64,000 bases of DNA from the NCBI GenBank assembly GCA_963727045.1, contig CAVSES010000002.1, forward strand, positions 992,001-1,056,000. The letters are read 5' to 3'. Within the stretch, counting starts at the first letter, position 1. Each line of letters starts with the position of its first letter. The position numbers were made by a program, and so were the translations under genes. The stretch comes from Bog-1198 sp963727045. Its GTDB lineage: Bacteria > Pseudomonadota > Gammaproteobacteria > Steroidobacterales > Steroidobacteraceae. Shown one piece after another: positions 8,679 through 18,063 of the stretch. Under the pieces are notes generated by a model. That model was not told the DNA's origin and made no database searches. It saw only the letters and a program-made list of their open reading frames with translations.

Positions 8679-8752
8679 TGGAGCGGGCGATGGGAATCGA
8701 ACCCACGGCTCAAGCTTGGGAAGCTTGGGTATTACCATTATACGACGCCCGC
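8679..8752 (-). tRNA. tRNA-Gly (anticodon CCC)
   Basis: The minus strand folds as a complete cloverleaf: acceptor GCGGGCG pairing with CGCCCGC, a D-arm GTATAATGGTAATAC, an anticodon stem CAAGC/GCTTG with loop TTCCCAA (anticodon CCC, complement of 8718-8720), and a T-arm with TTCGATT loop. The discriminator base is T and a CCA end is encoded (complement of 8679-8681). The 3' end points left toward the accessory block with the recombinase, the usual orientation for tRNA-targeted integration, though the recombinase gene is over 3 kb away. Confidence 0.95.
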
Positions 8753-8810
8753 ACCGTAGGGCGATTCTAGTCGCCTTTGCGAGGATCAGGCAAATGGCAA
8801 ATTCGGGCGC

Positions 8811-8841
8811 TCAAAATGAGCGGGGCCCGAAGACCCCGCTC
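8811..8841 (-). terminator. Intrinsic terminator of the TonB-dependent receptor gene
   Basis: On the minus strand an 8-bp perfect stem GAGCGGGG/CCCCGCTC with an 8-base loop (TCTTCGGG) lies 22 bases after the receptor stop codon and is followed by ATTTTG. A typical rho-independent terminator with a short U-tract. Confidence 0.75.
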
Positions 8842-8863
8842 GGTGCATCCATATCATCCGTAG

Positions 8864-11800
8864 CTAGAAATGCACATTGGCCGCCAGCACGTACGTCCGC
8901 CCGAGGATGCCTGCGAAGTACAGGGATGTCGCATTCGAGAAGTTGCCCTGGGTGCCTGCCAGCGCCGGATACGGCGGATATTTGTCGGTCACGTTGTCGA
9001 CGATGAGCCGGACGGTGAATTCCTTCGACACGTTGTAGGAGATCGTTGTATTGACGAGCCACCAGGGCGCCACGCTCAGGATGTCCTGCGACGTGGATGT
9101 GTTCTGATTGTTGAAATTGATGCCGCCGATGAAGATGCCCTGCCAATCCCACCCGAAGGGTCCATACCGGTAATCGATATCAATCGATCCCTTGCTCTTC
9201 GGAACGCCGGGAGCGTTTGCGAGCTCTCCGGCGAGATCATTCGGGCTCGCGGACCCGACCTGCGATATCAGCTGTTTCGTATCGAGGTAGTTCATACGCC
9301 ACTGCACGCTGCCAAGCGAACGCGGTATGTCAAAAGTGTAGTCCAAGGCCGCGTTGATGCCCTTGAACTCGAGCAATCCCGCATTGACATAGCCCACGTG
9401 AAAAGTCGAGATCTGATGATTCTTGTCGCGCGCGAAGGCCTGGCACGACGGATTGTTCGGATAGTCGGTCGAGTCGTAACAAGCATCCAGAACCTGCACC
9501 AGGGACAGGGTCTCGATCGCGTTCGTCAGCTTGATGTCGATGTAGTCCACCGACATGTTGAGCCGAGGCACCCAGCGCGGGCGGAGCACAATGCCGAAGG
9601 TTCTGGAGTCCGCCGTCTCGCTCTGCAGGTCGGTGTTGCCCGATGTCGTGCCGATGGCTGTCGCATTGACAACATTCGACACAAAATTCGAGGTGTTGAT
9701 GCCAGCCGCTGTGCAGTTCGCCTTGCGTGTCGCGGGAGCCGTGCCCTGGCCGACGAAGTTCTTGTCGCACGGATCGTTCGCGAAAGAAAACAAGGTGGCC
9801 GACGGCAGGAAGAGCTCCGTAATGGCCGGCGCGCGAATCGACTTCGTCCGATTGGCGCGCAGCTGCACGTCATCCACCGGTGACCAGCGCATGCCTTCAG
9901 TCCATGTCGTGGCTGAACCCGCAATCGAGTTGTCGACGCGCCGGGCGGCGCCTTCGAGTTCGACCCTGTGCAGAAACGGAATATCCTGCGACGGCGAAAA
10001 AATCGGTATCACCGTCTCCGCGTAGCCTTCATTGGTGTGGTACGCGCCCGACACCGCCGTCACCTGCGCCTGGCCCAGGTCCTGCAGATAGAAATTATCG
10101 GGATTGAATGCGGCGGCTTCGCGGCGGTTTTCGAAGCCGACGGCGAGCTTCACCTCGCCTGCGGGCAGCTTGAAGAGGTCGCCGCCGATATTGGCCGTGA
10201 AATCACGCTGACTGTTGACCGACTGGGCCTCCGCCAGGTGGGTAATGTACTGGCGGGCCGCGAGACTTGGGGAACCGTTCCCGAAAACGTTCAGCGGCGC
10301 GCACGTGCTCGAAACCGTCGTAGTGGGTGCATTCACCGGATTCCCTGCGCAAACGATCTGGCCCGTGGGAGTGAGGGTCGAGTTGAGCGCATTCTGCAGG
10401 TTCTGAAACACATAGGACGGTACGACCGAATTGTTGCTCGAAGAACCGTAGTTGCCCGCCACTTCCCAGTTGAAGTTCCTGCCCCAGATCGAGAACTCGC
10501 CGTTGAGCCCGAGGACGCCGCGGGCGAGCACTTGGGTGGCTGTCGCTTCGCCGCTCTGTAAATCGACGCTCGCCCTCGCAAGATAGAACTGGTTGGGACT
10601 CCAGCTTGGGCTTAAGGGTCCGAGCGGCAGGGTCGCTGCATAGTTGTTCAGAGCATTCTGAATCAACGTCCGGTCTCCCGGCGACAGGAACGGGTTGTTG
10701 ATATTGACGATGAAGTTGCCGTTGACGGTGCCGCCGCCCCCGAAAATCGCCGCGTTGTACGCCGGCTGTGCGCGCAGGTTCGTGGCGTGGGTTTCCGAGA
10801 ACCAGCCTTCGGCAAAGGCGTTCACTGAATCGTTGATCCTGAAGTTGCCGAGAATGTCTGCGTTGATGCGCTCGGTCGGCGACAGCAGATTGCTGACCTG
10901 CGAGAGGCGCAGACCATCGCCGCCGTTGTTGAAGATCGGATTGCCGGTTTGTATGCCGGTGTCGTAGGGCACAAGACTGCTGCCGTGATTGCCGAACGCG
11001 AGCAGCTGGCCGGCGCCGTTCGTGACGCCGAGCGCCGTATTCGGCACTCCGAAAATCGGCGGCGAAAAGAAGACGTCGTCAACCAGCGGCACCCCGCCGA
11101 AATTGACCTGCGGCACCGCGTTGGCCGGCGTCAATACCGTGTCGAACTTGCCGGCGGTGGCCGGGGCGAGAAAGCCCAAGTCCGCCGCATATACCGGGCG
11201 CTGAGTCCCAACCAGGCCATCGGTCTTGGTGAATTCGGCGACGCCGGTGATATTGCCCCGTCCGTCGGCGAAGTTTTGTCCGGCGAGAGCACGGGCACGA
11301 TAGTTCCACGCATCATTGTGGTTGGACGCGCCGGCTTGCGCGTCGAGATCGACACCTTGGAAATCCTTCTTCAGGATGATGTTGACGGTCCCCGAGATCG
11401 CATCCGCGCCGTAGATCGGCGCACCGCCCACCGAGATCGTCTCGACCCTGTCGATCAGTTTCGTCGGAATGGTATTGAGGTCGACTTGTTGGCCGGGGCC
11501 GCCGACGGGGCTGTTGGAGCCCGACGTGTTCAAGCTGGCAGTGTTCGACGAGACGAAGCGCCGTCCGTTGACGAGTACCAAGGTGCGCTGCGAACCCAGG
11601 CCGTACAAGTCGACGAAGCTCTGCGCGATACCGAAGGTCGATTGTGTGTTGTTGGAGCTCGCCGGCTGCACGCCGAAGGCCGGCAGGTCGTTGAGCGCCT
11701 GGCCGACATCGAGGTAGCCTCGGTCATCGAAGGTTGCGGCGCTGACGATGGTCGTGGGCTCAAGGCGGTCCAGGTCCGGACGCGCAATGCGCGACCCCGT

Positions 11801-11941
11801 GACCACGACCTCCTGGAGCTCATCCGTTGCAGGAGCCTGCTTCGGCTTCTCCTGGGCGTTTGCAGTGATCGACAAACCCAAAAGGCACGGTGCAGCGAGC
11901 AGTGCTCGCTGCGCAGGGTGCCGAAACGTCCTGAAGGTCAT
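8864..11941 (-). CDS. TonB-dependent outer-membrane receptor
   Basis: A 1025-residue outer-membrane transporter. Signal peptide about 1-29 (ends TANAQ); then the plug domain opening with ELQEVVVTGSRIARPDLDR, containing LYGLGSQRTLVLVNGRRF and VETISVGGAPIYGADAISG, followed by a long 22-strand-type barrel ending in a terminal Phe (VLAANVHF), the outer-membrane insertion signal. No N-terminal STN signalling domain. The wide barrel loops with paired Cys are typical of the large receptors of Xanthomonadales-like and sphingomonad genomes that import oligosaccharides, peptides or aromatic compounds by TonB-ExbBD energy. AAGGGGA lies before the ATG. It is divergent from the amidase / acetamidase-like genes, with 247 bases between, so shared control is plausible. 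The ligand cannot be read from the sequence. Confidence 0.92.
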   Translation of the reverse strand: MTFRTFRHPAQRALLAAPCLLGLSITANAQEKPKQAPATDELQEVVVTGSRIARPDLDRLEPTTIVSAATFDDRGYLDVGQALNDLPAFGVQPASSNNTQSTFGIAQSFVDLYGLGSQRTLVLVNGRRFVSSNTASLNTSGSNSPVGGPGQQVDLNTIPTKLIDRVETISVGGAPIYGADAISGTVNIILKKDFQGVDLDAQAGASNHNDAWNYRARALAGQNFADGRGNITGVAEFTKTDGLVGTQRPVYAADLGFLAPATAGKFDTVLTPANAVPQVNFGGVPLVDDVFFSPPIFGVPNTALGVTNGAGQLLAFGNHGSSLVPYDTGIQTGNPIFNNGGDGLRLSQVSNLLSPTERINADILGNFRINDSVNAFAEGWFSETHATNLRAQPAYNAAIFGGGGTVNGNFIVNINNPFLSPGDRTLIQNALNNYAATLPLGPLSPSWSPNQFYLARASVDLQSGEATATQVLARGVLGLNGEFSIWGRNFNWEVAGNYGSSSNNSVVPSYVFQNLQNALNSTLTPTGQIVCAGNPVNAPTTTVSSTCAPLNVFGNGSPSLAARQYITHLAEAQSVNSQRDFTANIGGDLFKLPAGEVKLAVGFENRREAAAFNPDNFYLQDLGQAQVTAVSGAYHTNEGYAETVIPIFSPSQDIPFLHRVELEGAARRVDNSIAGSATTWTEGMRWSPVDDVQLRANRTKSIRAPAITELFLPSATLFSFANDPCDKNFVGQGTAPATRKANCTAAGINTSNFVSNVVNATAIGTTSGNTDLQSETADSRTFGIVLRPRWVPRLNMSVDYIDIKLTNAIETLSLVQVLDACYDSTDYPNNPSCQAFARDKNHQISTFHVGYVNAGLLEFKGINAALDYTFDIPRSLGSVQWRMNYLDTKQLISQVGSASPNDLAGELANAPGVPKSKGSIDIDYRYGPFGWDWQGIFIGGINFNNQNTSTSQDILSVAPWWLVNTTISYNVSKEFTVRLIVDNVTDKYPPYPALAGTQGNFSNATSLYFAGILGRTYVLAANVHF

Positions 11942-12188
11942 AAATAAGCATCCCCTTAGTTATGGTCTGGTCGACTCGGTTTTTGGCAAACCGTTGACAG
12001 GTGAATAACAAATCTGAAATGAGCTGTAAAGAAAACTGCAAATTATTTGGCGCCTCGTCCACCCCTAGAACACGCGTCTAATGGCCCGCCAACGCTCGAG
12101 CGAGGCCCAAAAAATCGGTGCGCCCGCCCAGAAATCTGCGATACCCTCGCCGATTGAAGAGATTCGCATACCGATATCAGGGGTGGTC

Positions 12189-13739
12189 ATGGACCGTAGA
12201 ATCTTCATCAAGGCGGCCGGGGCGTTCTCATTGGCCGCATCCGCGGGGGAACTGAGTTTCGCCGCGGGCCAGACGTACGACCCGACCGAACAGTCCATCG
12301 CGTCGCTGCAGCGCGCCCTCGCTTCCGGCGCCGTCACCTCGGAGGCCCTGACGGCGGCCTATCTCGGCCGCATCGCACGCTTCGATCATCACGGGCCCGA
12401 GCACCGCTCGGTACTCGCCGTGAATCCGGATGCGCTCCGGGCTGCCCGGGCGCTCGACGCCGAGCGCAAGGCCGGCAAGCCGCGTGGCCCCCTGCACGGA
12501 ATTCCCATCATCGTCAAAGACAACATCGAAACCCAGGATCCTGTCGCCACGACGGCGGGATCCTTTGCCTTGGCGCGCTCGCTGCGCGCGGCCGATGCGC
12601 CGCTCGTGGCGCGCCTGCGGGCGGCCGGCGCGATCGTGCTCGGCAAGGCCAACTTGAGCGAATGGGCCAATTTCCGCTCCACCCGTTCTTCGAGCGGCTG
12701 GAGCGGCATCGGAGGCCAGGCTCGAAACGCTTATGCGCGGGACCGTAACCCATCGGGCTCGAGCGCCGGTTCGGCGGTCGCAGCAGCAGCCAGTTTCTGC
12801 GCGGGGGCCATCGGCACCGAGACCAACGGCTCGATTCTCTCCCCCTCCTCTCTCAACGGCCTGGTTGGTCTCAAGCCGACCGTGGGCGTGATCAGCGGCA
12901 AGGGCGTGGTGCCCATCTCACCTCGCCAGGACACCGCCGGGCCCATGTGCCGAACGGTCGCCGACGCCGCCTTGCTGGCTGCGGCAATCGCCGAGCGCCC
13001 CTTGGGCTACGGGACCCATGGCAGCGATCTGGAGGCATTCCGGCTGCGCGGTGTGCGAATAGGCGCGATGCCCCTACCCAAAGGCGCGCACCCGGACACC
13101 GCCCGGCTGTTCGCGGATGCGCGGGCGGCGCTCACCCAGGAGGGGGCGGTGATTGTCGACCTCAAGCCTCCGGCGGCCTTCGACGAATTGGACGATCCGG
13201 AGCTCGAAGCGCTTCTGTACGAATTCAAGGCAGCCATCAACGCCTATCTCGCGACGCTCGATCCATCCCAGGTCGAGGTCAGAACGCTGGCGGATCTGAT
13301 TGCCTTCAACCGATCGCATGCGGACGAAGAGCTCGTGATATTCGGGCAGGAGCTCTTCGAAATGGCGGAGGCGCGCGGACCCTTGAGCGACCCTGCCTAC
13401 GAAAACGCGGTGGCGACCCTGAAGCGCGCCGCCGATACCGAGGGCCTCGCGGCGCTCTTGGGCGGAGGCGTCGAGGCGCTGCTCGCGCCCAGCAACGGTC
13501 CGGCGGAGTTGATCGATCACGTCTGGGGCGATCGCCGGGGCGGCGGCTGGTCGCAGATTGCCGGGGCTGCCGCAATCGCCGGCTATCCCAGCCTCACGGT
13601 CCCCGCGGGTTTGGTCAGCGGTCTGCCCGTGGGAATCACGCTCGTGGGCAATCGCAATCAGGATGGCCTGTTGCTGCAAATCGCCCGCGCCTATGAACGC
13701 GCGGCCAACGCACGCGTGCCGCCTCATCTTGCGGTCTAA
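12189..13739 (+). CDS. Amidase-signature family amidase, exported
   Basis: A 516-residue amidase. Start at ATG 12189 gives MDRRIFIKAAGAFSLAASAG, a twin-arginine-like signal (R-R-x-F-I-K), so the enzyme is probably exported folded through Tat. The Ser-cisSer-Lys triad is visible: Lys in PIIVKDNIET, cis-Ser in the Gly/Ser-rich NPSGSSAGSAVA and nucleophile Ser in the same signature, with GTETNGSI nearby. The domain length matches the family. It hydrolyses a carboxamide to acid and ammonia; the substrate is unknown. A longer in-frame ATG at 12081 adds 36 residues without a signal. It is followed by an acetamidase/formamidase-like gene 49 bases later, so the two are likely co-transcribed. Confidence 0.88.
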   Translation: MDRRIFIKAAGAFSLAASAGELSFAAGQTYDPTEQSIASLQRALASGAVTSEALTAAYLGRIARFDHHGPEHRSVLAVNPDALRAARALDAERKAGKPRGPLHGIPIIVKDNIETQDPVATTAGSFALARSLRAADAPLVARLRAAGAIVLGKANLSEWANFRSTRSSSGWSGIGGQARNAYARDRNPSGSSAGSAVAAAASFCAGAIGTETNGSILSPSSLNGLVGLKPTVGVISGKGVVPISPRQDTAGPMCRTVADAALLAAAIAERPLGYGTHGSDLEAFRLRGVRIGAMPLPKGAHPDTARLFADARAALTQEGAVIVDLKPPAAFDELDDPELEALLYEFKAAINAYLATLDPSQVEVRTLADLIAFNRSHADEELVIFGQELFEMAEARGPLSDPAYENAVATLKRAADTEGLAALLGGGVEALLAPSNGPAELIDHVWGDRRGGGWSQIAGAAAIAGYPSLTVPAGLVSGLPVGITLVGNRNQDGLLLQIARAYERAANARVPPHLAV

Positions 13740-13788
13740 ACCCCATTTTTACGGCAGACCCCTGCTTGTTCTTCGAACGAGGAATCCC

Positions 13789-14808
13789 ATGCGCCATGCG
13801 TCGATAGTCGCCTCTCTTGCTCTGAGTGCGGCGCAGCCCCTGCCCGCCGCGGACTACGCGTTGCTCGCCACGCCGCAGACCGTGGCATGGGGCTATTACT
13901 CCGGATTGGCCAAGCCCGCGCTAACGGTGCACTCGGGCGATACCGTGCGAATGCAGACGCTGTCGACCTGCGGCCCGCCTGAGCGCATGGTGGGCGGCGG
14001 CGTCAAGCCCGAGGAAATTCCCGCCAACACCGCCCCGATCTATGAGGAGGTCAAGGATATCGGGCCCGGCGGCCACATATTGACCGGCCCGGTCGCGATA
14101 GCCGAGGCCGAACCCGGCGACGTCCTCGAAGTGCAGATCTTGAAGGTCGACATCGATGTCGACTTCGCCTGCAACGGCTTCGCCCTCAACCGCGGCTTTC
14201 TACCCATGGAGTATCCGTACAGCCGCTACAAGATCATTTCTCTCGACCGCAAACGGATGACGGCACAGTTCGCGCCGGGCATCGAGCTGCCGCTGCACCC
14301 CTTCTTCGGCAGCATGGGCGTCGCTCCGGCGGGCGGCAAGATCGACAGCGCGCCGCCGTTCGCGCATGCCGGCAACATGGATAACAAGGAACTCGTCGCG
14401 GGCGCCACTCTATATATTCCCGTGGCCGCGAAGGGCGCGCTGTTCGAAGCCGGCGACGGGCACGCCGGCCAGGGCAACGGAGAGGTCGACATCACGGCCC
14501 TTGAAACTTATCTGTCGGGGACCTTCCGGTTCATCGTTCACAAGGACCGGCACCTTCTCTGGCCGCGCGCCGAAACCCCCGAGTACTACATTTCCATGGG
14601 CTTCAGCAAGGATCTGAAGGAAGCCACGGAGCACGCGGTGCGGGACATGATCGACTTTCTGGTGGAAGAGAAGCATCTCAGCCGCGACGACGCCTACATG
14701 CTGACGAGCGTCGCGGTGGATGTCGACATCACACAGCTCGTCGACGGCAACGTGGGAGTACACACTCTGCTGCCGAAGAAGATCTTCAAGGCCGCACCTA
14801 AGCCTTGA
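13789..14808 (+). CDS. Acetamidase/formamidase family protein, exported
   Basis: A 339-residue protein of the FmdA/AmdA family. A short signal peptide (ends PLPAAD) precedes the beta-rich body with conserved elements PGDVLEVQILKVDIDVDFACNG-type strands, GSMGVAPAGGKIDSAPPFAHAGNMDNKEL and GDGHAGQGNGEVDITALE, the core of the family and probably the metal or substrate site. The ATG at 13789 follows GAGGAA at suitable spacing, so the longer open frame beginning inside the amidase gene is rejected. The family hydrolyses short-chain amides; an exported version acting with the upstream amidase is a plausible ammonium-releasing pair. The gene converges with ligB. Confidence 0.88.
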   Translation: MRHASIVASLALSAAQPLPAADYALLATPQTVAWGYYSGLAKPALTVHSGDTVRMQTLSTCGPPERMVGGGVKPEEIPANTAPIYEEVKDIGPGGHILTGPVAIAEAEPGDVLEVQILKVDIDVDFACNGFALNRGFLPMEYPYSRYKIISLDRKRMTAQFAPGIELPLHPFFGSMGVAPAGGKIDSAPPFAHAGNMDNKELVAGATLYIPVAAKGALFEAGDGHAGQGNGEVDITALETYLSGTFRFIVHKDRHLLWPRAETPEYYISMGFSKDLKEATEHAVRDMIDFLVEEKHLSRDDAYMLTSVAVDVDITQLVDGNVGVHTLLPKKIFKAAPKP

Positions 14809-14840
14809 ACCCGGGGGCTCGGGGCGCCGCGTCCGTGGAC

Positions 14841-15695
14841 TCAGCCCGCGGTCACAGTCTCGACGTTCTCGAGCAGCAGTAATCCGGCCGCGGTATTGGA
14901 GATGGGAATGTGGTAGTTGCTGTGCAGCTTGCCGACCGTGCCGGTCAACGCGCCCCGGGCCGCAATCCAATTGATCAGCTCGACGCCTTGCGAGCCCGTG
15001 AGCTCGATCAAATCATCGATGCTGTAATCGAGGAGCGTGCCGGGATCGTTTACCAGCAGGTCCATGCATCGTAAATCGAATTCCCTATTGATGTGACCCG
15101 CGCGCTCACCGTCGAGCTGATGCGAAAGACCGCCGCTGCCCACGATCACGACCTTCAGATCATCAGGGTACGAGGCAATCGCCTGTCCCACGGCCTGGCC
15201 GAGTTTGAAGCATCGCCTCGGCGACGGCAGGGGGTGCTGCACCGTGTTGATCGCAATCGGCACCGTACGCGGCCGCTTGCGCCGGTCGGGCCAGAGCAGC
15301 TGCATGGGCAGCGAGAACGCGTGATCGACCAGCATTTTTTGACAGCTCGCCGGATCGAATTCTCCGCCCACCAAAGTCTCGATGACATGCCATGAAAACT
15401 TGGGATCCCCCGCAAAGCTGCCGAGCGAGGGAATGCCCCAGCCCTCGTCCTCGTTGTAGTACTCCTCGGCGGCCCCCACGGCGAAGGTCGGCACCGTGTC
15501 GAGAAAGAAATTCAGGCCGTGATCATTGTAGAAAATGACCGCCAAGTCCGGCTTGACCCGATCGAGCCAGTCGCGCACCGGCGGAAAGCCGTCGAAGAAG
15601 GGCTTCCAGTACGGGTCGGATTGCAGCCCCTTCGCCAACGCCCCGCCGATCGCCGGCACGTGCGAGGTGCAGATGCAGCCGATGACATGCGCCAC
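14841..15695 (-). CDS. ligB: Extradiol dioxygenase beta subunit (protocatechuate 4,5-dioxygenase family)
   Basis: A 284-residue catalytic subunit of class III extradiol dioxygenases, which open protocatechuate or a related catechol next to a hydroxyl using non-haem Fe(II). With the GTG start at 15695 the residues match LigB numbering closely: His12 in TSHVPAIG, His59 in FYNDHGLNFF, His192 in GLSHQLDGERAG and Glu239 in SQGVEL. The GTG lies one base after the ligA stop and has AGGAG 9 bases upstream; an ATG at 15737 would overlap ligA by 41 bases and shift the numbering. It forms an alpha2beta2 enzyme with LigA. No other lig genes (ligC, I, J, K) are next to it, so the substrate could also be gallate or another hydroxylated benzoate. 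Confidence 0.9.
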   Translation of the reverse strand: MAHVIGCICTSHVPAIGGALAKGLQSDPYWKPFFDGFPPVRDWLDRVKPDLAVIFYNDHGLNFFLDTVPTFAVGAAEEYYNEDEGWGIPSLGSFAGDPKFSWHVIETLVGGEFDPASCQKMLVDHAFSLPMQLLWPDRRKRPRTVPIAINTVQHPLPSPRRCFKLGQAVGQAIASYPDDLKVVIVGSGGLSHQLDGERAGHINREFDLRCMDLLVNDPGTLLDYSIDDLIELTGSQGVELINWIAARGALTGTVGKLHSNYHIPISNTAAGLLLLENVETVTAG

Positions 15696-15696
15696 G

Positions 15697-16053
15697 TCAG
15701 TGCGCTCCTGCGGCGCATAATTTCGCCCGGAATGCATCTGCGGTCATGCCGGTCTGCTGCGCGCCGATGTCCTGGACGTTGAGTCCATACGCGCCGGCCA
15801 GTTTGGCCAGGTAGTAGATGTTGCCGCCGGCCGCCAGCAGCGCCAGCACGTCCTTGCGCATGACGGCATCGATCTGCGCGTCGCTCAAGCCGAATCGGCG
15901 GCAGTAGGCTCCGGCATCTCGAAGAAGCGAGGCGCGATTGTCGGCATGGTTGAGCGAATAGCACATGCGATTGAGGGCATAGCCTCGTTGCGCGGCCGCG
16001 CCGTCAAAGATGGGCGTTCCGGGAATCGGGCGGTGCTGGTGCAGTGAACTCAT
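15697..16053 (-). CDS. ligA: Extradiol dioxygenase alpha subunit (protocatechuate 4,5-dioxygenase family)
   Basis: A 118-residue small subunit. Characteristic elements are PIPGTPIFDG near the N-terminus, RGYALNRMCYSLN, the helical RFGLSDAQIDAV and the conserved D-V-L-A-L-L-A-A-G-G-N-I-Y-Y-L-A-K segment that covers the active site of the beta subunit. The ATG at 16053 gives the usual length; an ATG further up adds 14 residues. GAGG lies 11 bases upstream. The gene is directly upstream of and translationally coupled to ligB, and downstream of an amidohydrolase gene on the same strand (125-base gap). Confidence 0.88.
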   Translation of the reverse strand: MSSLHQHRPIPGTPIFDGAAAQRGYALNRMCYSLNHADNRASLLRDAGAYCRRFGLSDAQIDAVMRKDVLALLAAGGNIYYLAKLAGAYGLNVQDIGAQQTGMTADAFRAKLCAAGAH

Positions 16054-16178
16054 GGGCGTTCGAGCCTCGAAATGGTGGCCTTCCGTTCGTGGCAAGATCC
16101 TGCAGAATGTCTGCGGCGTTCACCATGCGTACTTACCGAAAGAACTCGACCTTCTCCGCCTATTGGGCCGATGCCCGC

Positions 16179-17819
16179 TCACGATTCATAGACCCATCGC
16201 CCGCCGAGCATGGTCCGCTCGACCTTGATCTCAAGCCACTCCTCCGCCGGTGTGGCGAGCGGGTCCTTCCCGAGGACCACGAGATCCGCAAATTTCCCGG
16301 GCTCGATGCTGCCCTTGTCGCGCTCCTCGAATGAGGCATAGGCGCCGTCGAGGGTCGCCGAGCGCAGCGCCTCGGGCAGGGTGATGCGCTGGGTCCCGCC
16401 CCAGACATGGCCGGTCGGATCGCGTCGCGTCGTCATCGAGTACAACCAGAGCATCGGCGAGGGTGGACTCGCGGTGTAGTCGGATGCGGTCGGAGGACGC
16501 AATCCCGCATCGATGAACGACCGGTACGCGAACATCCGCTTCATGCGCTCCTCGCCGTAGAAATGCATGACGTCGCCGTGGAAATTCACATAGCCTGCGA
16601 ACGGGATCGGAATGGTGCCGACGGCGCGCATCCGTGCGATGAGTTCCGGGGTCACGACCGTGCAGTGCTCCAGGCGGAAGCGCGGATCGCGGCGGGGTGT
16701 CTCGCGAAGCAGCTGCTCGTAAATGCCGAGCATGCGCTCGATGGCGCGCTCCCCGTTGGCGTGAGTTGCGAGCTGAAATCCCGCGAGCCAGGCCTTGCGC
16801 GAGTTCTCGTACAGGCTTTCCCGCGTGCCGCTCTCGACGCCGAAGTAGTTCGGCAGTCCGACGTAGGGTTCGGCGAGCCATGCGGTCCGCTCGGAGATCG
16901 AACCGTCCGCATACTGTTTGATACCGCCGATCCGCACCATGGAATCGCCAAATCCGGTATGCAAGCCGGCCGCGATATAGCGATCCAGATACGCCACATC
17001 CATGTGGCAATACGCCCGATACAGAAGCTCACCCGACTCGCGCGCATCCTGGTAGCCCTGCAAGGCGTCGGGAGTCGCGTCGGCCTCGCAAGCGGAGGTC
17101 ACGCCCTGACTCGCGTACAGCCTGGAAATGAGCGCGATGCCGCGCTGATGATCGACGCGCGTCAGCTCATCGGGAATCTTCTCGAGCACCGCGTCCATGG
17201 CCTTGTCGGCGACCCGGCCGTTCAATTGCCCGTCCTCGCCGTGCTCGAATCGGCCGCCGGGGGGATTGGGTGTCGCCGCGGTGATGCCGGCCTGCGCCAA
17301 GGCGAGTGAGTTCACGTAGGCGGTGTGACCGCCTCGATGAGCGACGATGGTGGGATGATCGGGAACGGCGGTATCGAGATCGGCGCGCGTGAGGGGGCGC
17401 GGTGTCTTGCCATCATCGTAAAGATAGCCCTGTACCCAGCGGCCCGCCGGTGTCTCGGCGGCCCGGACACGCACTGCGGCCAGTATCTCTTCGATGGAGG
17501 TCTTGTCGCAGGCGACTTTCTTCAATTGATCCAGGCCGCCGGCCCAGGGGTGTGCATGCGCATCATTGAAGCCGGGCATGATGCGCCGCCGTGCGAGGTC
17601 GATACGCCGGGTTGTCCTTCCCCCGAGGCCCAGAATGGCGCGGTCCCCGCCGACGGCAAGGATTCGGCCGTCGCGGATCGCAATCGCCGTGGCCTCGGGA
17701 TGTTCCGGCCGAACGGTGTAAACCAAGCCGTTGTACAGGATGAGATCGGGATCCGTGCCCGGAATGCGCATCAGGGGCAGCGCTGCCAGAGTCTTGATTA
17801 CGTCACGGCGGGTGCTCAT
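16179..17819 (-). CDS. Amidohydrolase, YtcJ-like, metal dependent
   Basis: A 546-residue TIM-barrel amidohydrolase. N-terminus MSTRRDVIKTLAAL resembles a twin-arginine signal without a clear cleavage site. Motifs: VYTVRPEHPEATAIAIRDGRI (entry beta-sandwich), H-x-H in GFNDAHAHPW, YADGSISERTAWL, ATHANGERAI, FRLEHCTVVTPE and the C-terminal GSIEPGKFADLVVL. These are the YtcJ/N-substituted formamide deformylase-like branch. GGAGACG precedes the ATG at 17819; an upstream extension to 17990 lacks support. It probably hydrolyses an N-acyl or cyclic amide and could feed the LigAB step encoded just downstream; this link is inferred from gene order only. Confidence 0.85.
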   Translation of the reverse strand: MSTRRDVIKTLAALPLMRIPGTDPDLILYNGLVYTVRPEHPEATAIAIRDGRILAVGGDRAILGLGGRTTRRIDLARRRIMPGFNDAHAHPWAGGLDQLKKVACDKTSIEEILAAVRVRAAETPAGRWVQGYLYDDGKTPRPLTRADLDTAVPDHPTIVAHRGGHTAYVNSLALAQAGITAATPNPPGGRFEHGEDGQLNGRVADKAMDAVLEKIPDELTRVDHQRGIALISRLYASQGVTSACEADATPDALQGYQDARESGELLYRAYCHMDVAYLDRYIAAGLHTGFGDSMVRIGGIKQYADGSISERTAWLAEPYVGLPNYFGVESGTRESLYENSRKAWLAGFQLATHANGERAIERMLGIYEQLLRETPRRDPRFRLEHCTVVTPELIARMRAVGTIPIPFAGYVNFHGDVMHFYGEERMKRMFAYRSFIDAGLRPPTASDYTASPPSPMLWLYSMTTRRDPTGHVWGGTQRITLPEALRSATLDGAYASFEERDKGSIEPGKFADLVVLGKDPLATPAEEWLEIKVERTMLGGRWVYES

Positions 17820-18063
17820 CGGCGTCTCCTTTGGTCTTTGCATTTGCATGGATGCCGCATGGTTCTGTGGGTATGCCGGCCAATTGTGGCGAAAATGCCT
17901 CACCGCTCCATATCCATTGCTTGACGGCCGTTCATTGACTATTCTGCACGGGAGATCAGGGAAAAGCTGCGGGCGCATGATATTTCGCACGAACTGCGCC
18001 GAACGCGTCCGCTCTTGCAGCGGAAGCTGCGGTCCGACGAATCATAATTTCAAGGGGATTCCA

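Noticed and set aside
8466..8759. Plus-strand open frame over the tRNA region
   Set aside because: It runs through the tRNA-Gly gene and has no protein features.
10949..11947. Long plus-strand open frame opposite the first TonB receptor
   Set aside because: Antisense shadow; composition is typical of a mirrored frame, and the receptor on the minus strand is certain.
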